The translations under genes were made by a program, and so were the position numbers. A model generated the notes under the pieces. It made no database searches. It saw only the letters and a list, made by a program, of their open reading frames with translations, and was not told the origin of the DNA. Source: Butyricimonas faecalis (GTDB lineage Bacteria; Bacteroidota; Bacteroidia; Bacteroidales; Marinifilaceae). Taken from it: a stretch of DNA of 64,000 bases. The stretch covers positions 2,976,001 to 3,040,000 of the forward strand of contig NZ_CP032819.1 in NCBI RefSeq assembly GCF_003991565.1. The letters are read 5' to 3'. This document shows, one piece after another, positions 38,665 through 47,303 of the stretch (positions are counted from its first letter, which is position 1; every line of letters begins with the position of its first letter).

Positions 38665-38686
38665 ATTATACTTATTTCATTATTAA

Positions 38687-40177
38687 TTAATTTTCTCTAT
38701 CCGGGCGAACATTATCTTCCAATTCTCCTTCATTCGATTCCAACGCGTAAGATGGCATTGGCAATAGCCATCCCCCATCCTCGGGATATTCACCCAACAC
38801 GTAAGTCTTTTTCAAGACTGCCGTACCGTTATCCCATTCATAATAATCATGCTTGATGGTTGTTTTTTCCGGATATGTCGGATGCACAGCATAGCGTCGC
38901 AAATCGAACCAACGTTGTCCGGCTCCACAAAGTTCCCGTCTGCGTTCATCCCGAATAAATTTTATTAAACCTTCACCGGTTTCATTTATAGTCCCGGCAT
39001 CACTCATTCGTTTACTTCTCAATTCCTGCAAAGTTGAAATAGCCTCAGCCTCCCGCCCAAGCAAAGCTAATGCCTCCGCTTTATTCAAATACACTTCAGA
39101 ATATACTAAACTATTTCCAGGCAATTTCGAAGCATTGGTCAATCGATAAGATGCATAATACCCTTTGCTATACTGAAAAAAATACGAATTCTTACCTGAT
39201 GAATATCTCAGGTCATTCCTTTCATCATATAACGCCAACAATTCCGAGGAAGCAGCATAGGATAGATTTGTCGTTATCTGGGATACCCCACTCGTACAGA
39301 ATCCTCCTGAGAATATGGCCTCACTACTTGAATTTGAACGAATCAATGCATTATAAGAACTAGCGGTAGAGTACACACTCATTGTCGTGGTATTAAAATC
39401 GATTAATCCCAGTCCTTTAGGAGAATTAAAAATAGAATCACATTGGTTCACCACTGTACTCCAATCTCCCATATATAAAGCTGTTTTTGCTAATAATGCC
39501 CGTGCAGCATTTTCTCCTGCACGATATGTTATAGTGGGGGTGATTCCTTTCAAATAATATATTGCCTGTTTGGCATCGGATAATATTTGTTGATAACACT
39601 CCTCCACAGAGTTTCTAGCAAATCCTTTTACTTCGATAACATCTGTCAGTTTTATAGGAACGCCCAACTTCGCACTAGCTGTAGATGCTTCATAAGGATG
39701 TCCCCAAATATTTGTCAAATAGAAATAGCAATAAGCCCGAATAAAATAAGCTTCCCCCTTCACTCTAGCATAATCATCTTCTTCACTAAAACGCTCTACC
39801 TCTTTAAGTATCAAGTTTGCAATCTCTATTGATTCGTACAATCTAGACCACGTTTTATTTCCACCAATCCGATTCGGGTAATCGTCGTCCCAAGGATAGT
39901 CTGCCCATTTGAAAAAAGGAGCCACATAAACAAAATTCACCAACGCCGCATGAGAACCCGTCAATTTTTGTTGCATGTCATCGTCCATCACCTCCAACCA
40001 ACTCATCGTATAATAGGTACCTCTTGCATTCTGTAAATACCCGCTTCCTACTAATAACTCATCCAAATCCTCCACGCTGGTTACATAGGATAATGTCTGA
40101 GAATCTTCTTCCAAAAAATCTCCACAAGAAACACATCCTAAAACCAATATGATCAATAGCGTATATATCTTATTCAT
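38687..40177 (-). CDS. SusD/RagB-type lipoprotein of the sigma-controlled locus
   Basis: A 496-residue surface lipoprotein; MNKIYTLLIILVLGCVSC contains the lipobox (an ATG two codons upstream at 40183 is also in frame). SusD hallmarks include the N-terminal block DFLEEDSQTLSYVTSVEDLD, TPR-like helices (AYFIRAYCYFYLTNIWGHPY), and the C-terminal VYLNKAEALALLGREAEA with GAGQRWFDLRRY. It starts 11 nt after the susC stop (5 nt from the alternative start), so translation is closely coupled. Together with the proteases downstream it probably captures peptides or a protein ligand. Confidence 0.93.
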   Translation of the reverse strand: MNKIYTLLIILVLGCVSCGDFLEEDSQTLSYVTSVEDLDELLVGSGYLQNARGTYYTMSWLEVMDDDMQQKLTGSHAALVNFVYVAPFFKWADYPWDDDYPNRIGGNKTWSRLYESIEIANLILKEVERFSEEDDYARVKGEAYFIRAYCYFYLTNIWGHPYEASTASAKLGVPIKLTDVIEVKGFARNSVEECYQQILSDAKQAIYYLKGITPTITYRAGENAARALLAKTALYMGDWSTVVNQCDSIFNSPKGLGLIDFNTTTMSVYSTASSYNALIRSNSSSEAIFSGGFCTSGVSQITTNLSYAASSELLALYDERNDLRYSSGKNSYFFQYSKGYYASYRLTNASKLPGNSLVYSEVYLNKAEALALLGREAEAISTLQELRSKRMSDAGTINETGEGLIKFIRDERRRELCGAGQRWFDLRRYAVHPTYPEKTTIKHDYYEWDNGTAVLKKTYVLGEYPEDGGWLLPMPSYALESNEGELEDNVRPDREN

Positions 40178-40188
40178 AACCATATTCT

Positions 40189-43100
40189 TTAAAATGTTAC
40201 ATTCAAACTAAACGAATACGTCGGACGTATCGATTGCGTGATCGTTGACGAATTACCTGTCTGCGTTGTCGGATCCTGTCCTTTCAATTTCTTACTACTG
40301 AAGGTATACAGATTTGTGCCTGACAAGGAAACGTATGCCGCTTTCATGTGAATCTTTTTACAAAATTTATCCGGCACATTGTAACGCAATGCAATATTCT
40401 GAATCTTCAAATAATTTCCACTCACAACACGTGCACTTGAATAATCATACATCTGCCATATGTTTTCGGCTACCACCTTGCGGTTTACCGTTCCGTTGTA
40501 AGCTGCTTTTTTCCACCACGGATTAGTTCCCAAGGTTGCCAAAAAATCCGAATTACTAAGGATTCCCGGGATGTTAGTATACGCCTCATCTCCCGGTCGC
40601 TTCCAACGTTTGGAAAATTCAGACCGTATGTTCTCCATGGGATTGGGAGCCATTGTTCCATTATCCGAACTAATATTCGGGTACAATTTCAACAACCGGA
40701 TTTTAGATCCAAGACTATAAGACATATTAATCGACAACGTGAATCGATTGTACGAAAAAGTATTAATCAAGCTTCCTTGCAACGTGGGTACTCGATTACC
40801 GGAATATTCCATCACGGACATATACCGTTCCTCGTTAGACATCAGTTTAAACCGCTCTCCATAATCTACTTCTTCACCATTCTCCATGATCTTTTGTTCC
40901 AGATTCGGAAATATCGGACGTCCATCTGCCGGATCGAGTCCCATAAATTTATAAGAGTAGAAACCGTTTATAGAACGATTTACAGTCTGCACCGTTCCAT
41001 TCAAGTAATCCGAATAGGTAAGATCGGAATCATCTTTTAAACTTTTGTCTGTTGACGAAGTGGCATTATCGATCAGTTTATTGATCACCTGTCCTAACTG
41101 AGGATCAAATCTCCAACGGAATCCTTTCCCGTCCGCCCCCATCGTGTTGACAGGAATAAAATTCAGTGACAACTCGTACCCTTGGTTCACCACGGTCCCC
41201 TGATTTACTTTGTAACTAGTCATCCCGTTTACCTCGGATACCGTTTTATCCATGTAGGCATCCACTGTTTTCCGGTAATAATAACTTACAGAACCCGTGA
41301 TTTTTCTCTTTAGTAATGAAAAATCAAGCCCCACGTTGAAATTTGCTGTCTTTTCCCATTTCAAATTGGGATTCGGATAAGCGGAAACCGTGGAATAAAA
41401 CTGGTCAAACAAGTCACTGGATACCGTTGATTTTTTGATCACCAATCTCGACGGTACACTAGGAACGTTTCCTTGGTAACCGAAAGACACCTTTAATGCC
41501 AGATCATTAATCCAATGTACTTCTCTCAACACGTTTTCCGAGAGGTTCCAACGACCGGCTAAAGCCCAAATTGGGAAAAATTTCTCGTTCGCCCGGCTAC
41601 CAAATTCGTTAGAGAAATCCACGCGTGCGTTTACACTGAAATTATATATGTTTTTATAACTATATCCCAATGTCATATAAGCCGAAACATCGTTTGTTAA
41701 CTGTTTCGTGTAGGTACCCAGTGCGGCAGCCGACTGCGTCCACTCGATGTATTTTTGATAAGTATATGCTTTCAAATCATCCGTTGGAATAGCCTGTATT
41801 GCATTTCCCCTATCTCGGAAAATACCGCGGGTTGTCTTGGCATAAGTATTGTACTTGTTGGACTTCACCTCGAAACCGACATTTCCATTCAACACGTGCT
41901 CTTCATTTCTATCCACAGCTTGATTATAATCCACCTGAAAACGGGCAGTATAGCTGTTACGTTCTACCCGGCTGTCTTTCTGTTCTCCACCCCAGGGTAA
42001 CAAAGTATTCGCTTTCCACCAAGCTTCCGTTGAAGCCCCGTAAGACTTATTTAAACTCCGACAATAATAGGTATCAGCTCCATGCCACGTTCCCGAATTG
42101 GAGTTTGAAAAACTGTAAGACAATAATACCTGAGCCTTTAATACCGGCAATACCTGATACGCCACGCTAGATTGGAATGTCAAGGAATTCTGGTTGGTCT
42201 GAGTCGATGAATTTGCCATGTCTTCCAATATATTCTTGGGATAATAATAAGATTCTCCATCGATCTCTTTCTCTATCTGATAATACCAATAACTACCGTC
42301 GTCATTCCGTGCAGGCACAGCCCGGCTCGTGTTGTACGCAAACTCTGTTACGCCCACGTCTTCAGGAATATATTTCCTCTTGGAAACACTTCCTTGCAAT
42401 CCGAAACGCACCGTGAACTTATCGAAGTTACCCGTTAAATTGACATTGGTCGAATATACCCGGTTACTCTCCCCCTTCACGCTTCCCGAGAGATCATTTA
42501 ACCCGAGAGACGCGTAATATCTCAACGTGGAAGAACCACCGGAAAGGCTTAACGTGTGCTTGTGCGAGAAAGCATCCTGCATCAGGATATCGAACCAGTC
42601 GGTATTCATCGTCTCGTACTTATCCACCAATGATTTATATTCCGAGTATCCGATTTGTCCATTGATATAGTCCCGGTATGCTGCCTCGTATCCTACCCAA
42701 GAAGTGATCTTGGGATAAGCTAACCGATTCTCGATCATATCCCGCGAAAAAGCGATACGTTCTTTGGAATTCATCACGTTCACGCTCCGGTCGCTATATC
42801 TAGGACGCTGGGTAAAAGACCCGGACACGGAATACATCACCGAGGGAGGTCCCTGTTTACCGGCTTTCGTGGTAATCACGATCACACCATTCGCGGCTTT
42901 CTTTCCGTAAATCGCTGTAGCCGCCGCATCCTTTAACACGTCGATCTGCTCGATATCCTCCGGGTTCAAACCGGAAATGGCGTTACCCAGCAAATTCACG
43001 AAATCCAAGTCATTCAGATTCTCCGGATCCACGTTCACCGGGTCTTCCTGAATCACTCCATCGATCACCCAAAGCGGTTCCTGCGATCCCAGAATCGTGG

Positions 43101-43926
43101 ACGTACCCCGGATACGTAAACGCGGAGCAGCCCCAATCTGTCCCGAATTTTGCATAAAGATCATTCCCGGCACGTGCCCTTCCAACATTTGATCGATGGT
43201 TTGTAAACCCGGAGTGATAATATCCTCCGCCCGGACAGAAGTAATTGCACTGGCATTTTTACGTGCGTCTATTCGTTGATATCCCGTGTTCACCACTACT
43301 TCCTCCAACTCCGACACGATCTCCTTCATCACCACGTTGATCGTGTCCTTGCCCGCGTATTTTACTTCCTCGGTTTCCATTCCGATAAATGAAAAGAGAA
43401 GTGACAGATTATCCACCCGGGGCAAATTCAAAGAATAGTGACCGTTATTATCCGTGCTTGTTCCCATAGCCAAGCCCTTGACAATGACGGTTACACCGGG
43501 TAATACCATCCCTTTCTGGTCTTTTACCGTACCGGAAATTCGAACAGGTTTCACTCCTGTATCCGGTCCCACGGCGACACTACCATTCCGTTCCGTACAA
43601 GTCAAGCGGGTTCCCTTGATGCACTCTTGTACAGCTTGCAACACGGTCACGTCTTTCAAATCGACGGTAATCCTTTTGGTTTCTCGGATTACTTCCTCCC
43701 GCTTAAAGATAACGTTATTCTGGCTCAGCCGATTAATCTCCTCCAAAGCCTGTAATACGGTTACGTTCCCCAGTTTCAAGGAAATTACTTTTGTAGCTCT
43801 TTCTTGCCCGAAAGCTGAACTTGTCGTGAGCGAAATAATTGTCAGAAACATGCAAAACAATGTTAAACAATACCTCCACCAAACACGAAAGTTCGAAAAA
43901 AACTTTTTGTTCAGTTCTTTTTTCAT
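40189..43926 (-). CDS. SusC-type TonB-dependent receptor with STN signalling domain
   Basis: A 1245-residue outer-membrane receptor. The start at 43926 (MKKELNKKFFSNFRVWWRYC) is preferred over an in-frame TTG at 43938. After the signal segment an STN domain covers about residues 50-120 (ISLKLGNVTVLQALEEINRL, RITVDLKDVTVLQAVQECI). This is the part that contacts a FecR anti-sigma factor. The carboxypeptidase-like domain (GTVKDQKGMVLPGVTV), EEVVVNTGYQ, the plug and the barrel follow. The STN domain, with fecR immediately upstream and a divergent ECF sigma gene, indicates ligand-induced transcription of this locus. Confidence 0.95.
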   Translation of the reverse strand: MKKELNKKFFSNFRVWWRYCLTLFCMFLTIISLTTSSAFGQERATKVISLKLGNVTVLQALEEINRLSQNNVIFKREEVIRETKRITVDLKDVTVLQAVQECIKGTRLTCTERNGSVAVGPDTGVKPVRISGTVKDQKGMVLPGVTVIVKGLAMGTSTDNNGHYSLNLPRVDNLSLLFSFIGMETEEVKYAGKDTINVVMKEIVSELEEVVVNTGYQRIDARKNASAITSVRAEDIITPGLQTIDQMLEGHVPGMIFMQNSGQIGAAPRLRIRGTSTILGSQEPLWVIDGVIQEDPVNVDPENLNDLDFVNLLGNAISGLNPEDIEQIDVLKDAAATAIYGKKAANGVIVITTKAGKQGPPSVMYSVSGSFTQRPRYSDRSVNVMNSKERIAFSRDMIENRLAYPKITSWVGYEAAYRDYINGQIGYSEYKSLVDKYETMNTDWFDILMQDAFSHKHTLSLSGGSSTLRYYASLGLNDLSGSVKGESNRVYSTNVNLTGNFDKFTVRFGLQGSVSKRKYIPEDVGVTEFAYNTSRAVPARNDDGSYWYYQIEKEIDGESYYYPKNILEDMANSSTQTNQNSLTFQSSVAYQVLPVLKAQVLLSYSFSNSNSGTWHGADTYYCRSLNKSYGASTEAWWKANTLLPWGGEQKDSRVERNSYTARFQVDYNQAVDRNEEHVLNGNVGFEVKSNKYNTYAKTTRGIFRDRGNAIQAIPTDDLKAYTYQKYIEWTQSAAALGTYTKQLTNDVSAYMTLGYSYKNIYNFSVNARVDFSNEFGSRANEKFFPIWALAGRWNLSENVLREVHWINDLALKVSFGYQGNVPSVPSRLVIKKSTVSSDLFDQFYSTVSAYPNPNLKWEKTANFNVGLDFSLLKRKITGSVSYYYRKTVDAYMDKTVSEVNGMTSYKVNQGTVVNQGYELSLNFIPVNTMGADGKGFRWRFDPQLGQVINKLIDNATSSTDKSLKDDSDLTYSDYLNGTVQTVNRSINGFYSYKFMGLDPADGRPIFPNLEQKIMENGEEVDYGERFKLMSNEERYMSVMEYSGNRVPTLQGSLINTFSYNRFTLSINMSYSLGSKIRLLKLYPNISSDNGTMAPNPMENIRSEFSKRWKRPGDEAYTNIPGILSNSDFLATLGTNPWWKKAAYNGTVNRKVVAENIWQMYDYSSARVVSGNYLKIQNIALRYNVPDKFCKKIHMKAAYVSLSGTNLYTFSSKKLKGQDPTTQTGNSSTITQSIRPTYSFSLNVTF

Positions 43927-43980
43927 AGATTTGTACAATTAAAATGAAACACTATCCTTGTATTCTAACAAGGTCCTTGT

Positions 43981-44011
43981 AAATGGAGAGGTCCGCGAAA
44001 CTTCTCCATTT
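43981..44011 (-). promoter_or_regulatory. hairpin between fecR and susC
   Basis: A 9-bp perfect stem AAATGGAGA / TCTCCATTT with a 13-nt loop lies just after the fecR stop. A second smaller hairpin (CCTTGT / ACAAGG) follows at about 43956-43973. Together they could attenuate read-through from fecR into susC or stabilise the susC mRNA 5' end. Confidence 0.5.
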
Positions 44012-44019
44012 TTGTTTTC

Positions 44020-45233
44020 CTACTTTTTCTCAATAATATACACTACATCTTTCTCTATTTTAAATTGAGGTCCACCCGTGAATGTCAATGTTTCCAATAT
44101 TGACTCCAAAGGCTCATCCTTACTCAAACGACCACTAAAAGTATGCTCATGAACATTCTCGTTATAAATAAATTTCAATCCATACCATCTTTCCAATACA
44201 CGGGTTACCACCATGATATTTTCATTATCAAACATAAAGGCTCCTTGCCGCCAAGCAGTAAAATTCTCGGCATTCACTTTCTTCACGCTCATCTTTTGCC
44301 CATTCTCCTGCCATTCGCTCTGCATCCCGGGTGTCAACACCACGGATTCATTCTCTTCACCGATAGCAGACACTTTTACTTTTCCGGTCAACAGGGTTGT
44401 AAATATACTTTCTTCATTATCGTATGCCTTTATATTAAATGAAGTACCCAATACCCGGGTTCGCACGCCTCTCGTCTCCACGATAAAAGGATGTGCCGCA
44501 TCCGGTTTTACCTCAAAGTACGCTTCTCCCTTTAGTCTTACCACCCGCTCCTTCCCAACAAAATCTACCGGAAAATCCAACTCGGATTCGGCATTCAACC
44601 ACACTTTGGTTCCATCGCTCAGAATAAAGCAATAATCCCCCCGACAGTCGTGATAATCCGGTTCCGCTCCTCCTCGACACGTGTTCCCAGTGTGTCCTGT
44701 CTCCTCTGGTAAGCCAACTGATTCTCCTTCTTTATAATCGTGGCCTGCCCGATATATATGCTATCGGTGCCCTGGTGAGCAAGCCCTATCGTCTGCCCGT
44801 CCGAAAGTACCAGCATTACTTTTTCATTTACAACTTGTTCCGGATTATTCTCCACCAAAGCAACGGACTCCCGATCCTCATGGTTCAAAAAGACCCCGCC
44901 TAAAATGATACCGATCAGACAGGCAGCCCCGGTTACCGCATACCATTTCCGAAGCACACGCCGTTTTCCCATTTCCTTCTCCTGAATCCGTTCCCGCACC
45001 CGAGCCGACACCGCCTTTATATCAGTAACCGCTTTCACATCCCCCTCTTTCTTCAAATATTCCGCGATACTTTTCCCTGAAACAATCTTCTCGTACAGGA
45101 GGCGATGTTCCTCTTTTTCAGCAACCCAATTTTCCACCTGTTGCTTCTCATCCTCCGTCGCTGTCCCGAATCGGATTTTTAAAATGATTTCTGCTATTAT
45201 TTTTTCCTGATTATAGTCCATTCTTATCGTCAT
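44020..45233 (-). pseudogene. fecR-type anti-sigma factor with a one-base frameshift in a G6 run
   Basis: The first frame (from 45233) gives the cytoplasmic anti-sigma domain, a single membrane segment (WYAVTGAACLIGIILGGVFL) and the start of the periplasmic FecR domain, then ends NRIITTVGGIIALF-stop at about 44619. The second frame (to 44020) begins FILSDGTKVWLNAESELDFP, the usual FecR block, and ends with the DUF4974 C-terminal domain (AFMFDNENIMVVTRVLERWY). Adding one G to the G6 run at 44637-44642 gives TTVGGDYCFILSDGTKVWLN and a continuous 405-codon frame. A mutation, a phase-variable tract, transcriptional slippage or a sequence error could each explain it. The gene should control the divergent sigma factor. 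Confidence 0.85.
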
Positions 45234-45377
45234 TTTCTTAAAGACACCAAGGGTATCCGATTTGTATGAACGAAAACATGATTTTTTTTCAAAATTTATT
45301 TGGAACGAAAAAAATAACTATAATTGCAATGATTTATCGAACTTGTAAGCATATTGACATTCAATACACACTAATCG

Positions 45378-45890
45378 ATGAATAACTCTGTTGAATTAGA
45401 ACAATTTATACAACGACACTACACAACGATCTGCACGATCGCCTTGAAGTTTGTCGGCTCTTTCGACATCGCTCAAGACATCGCACAGGATGTGATTGTC
45501 AAATTTTGGGAGAATCGGAAACAATACAGAACCCTCGAATCCGTGGAAAATTTCTTGTTCATCATGACAAGAAACGAATCCCTCAACTACATCCGGAGCA
45601 TTAAACGGGAAAACGATCGTTACAAACAAATATACCCGGGCGAACAGGATGATTCCGACATTCTGGATAAAATCATAGAGGAAGAAGCCAATCAAATATT
45701 AATCCATGCCATCCAACAGCTTCCCCCTCAAAGTGAACGCATTATTCTTCTCACTCTTGCCGGAAATAACGTGAAAGAGATAGCAGAAATCCTCGCCGTT
45801 TCCGTCAACACGGTACGTACTCTCAAATACGGAGCCATCCGCAAATTGCGGGAATACTTTATTGCCCGGGATTATAGGGCAGAATTTTAA
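45378..45890 (+). CDS. ECF sigma factor
   Basis: A 170-residue extracytoplasmic-function sigma-70 factor. Region 2 covers about residues 10-75 (FDIAQDIAQDVIVKFWENRK, SVENFLFIMTRNESLNYIRS). Region 4 covers about 110-165 (AIQQLPPQSERIILLTLAG, NNVKEIAEILAVSVNTVRTL). The length is standard for FecI-like factors of Bacteroidota. It is divergent from fecR with 144 bp between them, and is expected to activate the fecR-susC-susD-protease operon when the STN receptor signals. With fecR broken, the sigma factor may be constitutively free or, if N-terminal FecR acts as a pro-sigma partner, constitutively active. Confidence 0.93.
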   Translation: MNNSVELEQFIQRHYTTICTIALKFVGSFDIAQDIAQDVIVKFWENRKQYRTLESVENFLFIMTRNESLNYIRSIKRENDRYKQIYPGEQDDSDILDKIIEEEANQILIHAIQQLPPQSERIILLTLAGNNVKEIAEILAVSVNTVRTLKYGAIRKLREYFIARDYRAEF

Positions 45891-45927
45891 CGTGTACCCG
45901 GACAAATCACGAGTCATATAAAACGAT

Positions 45928-47292
45928 TTAGCTAAACAACTCCCGACAAATATCTCCCACCCGGGAAACGAATCTTACTTTTATACGTGCAGGGACTTTT
46001 GTCAACGCTTTCTTGTTTCCCGCCGGAACAAATATTTGCTGGAAACCGAGTTTTTCAGCCTCCAGTACCCGCTGCTCGATACGACTCACGGCACGAATCT
46101 CTCCCGACAAACCAACTTCACCGGCAAACACGGTATTCGTGGGTATCGGGGCGTCTATATTCGAAGAAAGAACCGCCATCACAACTCCTAAGTCCAGAGC
46201 CGGATCACTCACCCGTATTCCTCCGGCAATATTCAAGAACACATCCTTTGCGGCCAACCGGAAACCTACCCGTTTTTCCAACACGGCAAGCAACATATTC
46301 AATCGTCGCGTGTCAAAGCCCGTTGCAGACCGCTGGGGCGTCCCGTAAGCCGCCGTGCTAACCAACGCCTGTACTTCCAATAAAATCGTTCTAACGCCTT
46401 CCATGGTGGCAGAAACAGCAACCCCGCTCAAGTCCTGAGCATGATTGGACAACAATAACTCGGAAGGATTAGCCACCTGCCGCAATCCGGATTGTAACAT
46501 CTCGTAGATACCGATCTCGGAAGTCGAACCAAAACGGTTCTTCATGGACCGTAGGATTCTGTACATGTGTTGCTGATCCCCTTCAAATTGCAGAACAGTA
46601 TCTACCATGTGTTCCAGAATCTTCGGACCGGCCAATTGACCGTCTTTCGTGATATGCCCGATCAGGATTGTCGTGATCGTATTTTCTTTCGAGTAACGCA
46701 GCAACACGTTGGTACACTCCCGGATCTGTGATAAACTCCCCGGAATAGCATCCACGCTCTCTGTTGCCAGCGTCTGTATAGAATCAATAATTAATAATTT
46801 CGGTTCAAGCGCACGGGAATGTTCCAGTACCGTTTCCAACGAATTTCCCGAAAGGAACAAACAATCGTCATTCTCCGCTCCCAACCGTTGCGCTCGCATC
46901 TTAATTTGTGACACACTCTCTTCTCCCGAGACGTATAAAACCTTTCCACATCGATTATGCAGGGCAAATTGCAATACCAGCGTTGATTTACCGATACCCG
47001 GCTCTCCCCCCAGCAAAATCATGGAACCCGGCACGATTCCACCTCCCAGCACCCGGTTCAATTCTCCATCACCGGTATCCATTCGCTCATCGGCATTCGC
47101 CTTCACCTCCGACAATTTCAAAGGCCGTGAAGAACTCGCTCCCACGATAGAGGCCACCCGGTTTCCCTTTGTAGAAACCTCCACCTCTTCCACAAAACTA
47201 TTCCACTCCCCACAAGTAGAGCATTTACCTACCCATTTGGACTCCTTTGCCCCACAATTCTGACAAACGTACACGGTTTTTGTCTTAGCCAT
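45928..47292 (-). CDS. radA: DNA repair protein RadA
   Basis: A 454-residue RecA-related branch-migration ATPase acting in recombinational repair. The N-terminal zinc finger CQNCGAKESKWVGKCSTCGE has four cysteines. Walker A is LLGGEPGIGKSTL, the RadA-specific motif KNRFGST is present, and the C-terminal Lon-like domain includes FAGEVGLSGEIRAV. The length is standard. It starts 11 nt after the stop of the penicillin-binding protein gene, so the two probably share a transcript. It converges with the ECF sigma gene. Confidence 0.97.
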   Translation of the reverse strand: MAKTKTVYVCQNCGAKESKWVGKCSTCGEWNSFVEEVEVSTKGNRVASIVGASSSRPLKLSEVKANADERMDTGDGELNRVLGGGIVPGSMILLGGEPGIGKSTLVLQFALHNRCGKVLYVSGEESVSQIKMRAQRLGAENDDCLFLSGNSLETVLEHSRALEPKLLIIDSIQTLATESVDAIPGSLSQIRECTNVLLRYSKENTITTILIGHITKDGQLAGPKILEHMVDTVLQFEGDQQHMYRILRSMKNRFGSTSEIGIYEMLQSGLRQVANPSELLLSNHAQDLSGVAVSATMEGVRTILLEVQALVSTAAYGTPQRSATGFDTRRLNMLLAVLEKRVGFRLAAKDVFLNIAGGIRVSDPALDLGVVMAVLSSNIDAPIPTNTVFAGEVGLSGEIRAVSRIEQRVLEAEKLGFQQIFVPAGNKKALTKVPARIKVRFVSRVGDICRELFS

Positions 47293-47303
47293 TCAATTTT
47301 CAA

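Noticed and set aside
44020..44604. Separate 194-residue protein starting at a GTG
   Set aside because: It begins in the middle of the conserved FecR block KVWLNAESE. It is the second half of the frameshifted fecR gene, not an independent gene.
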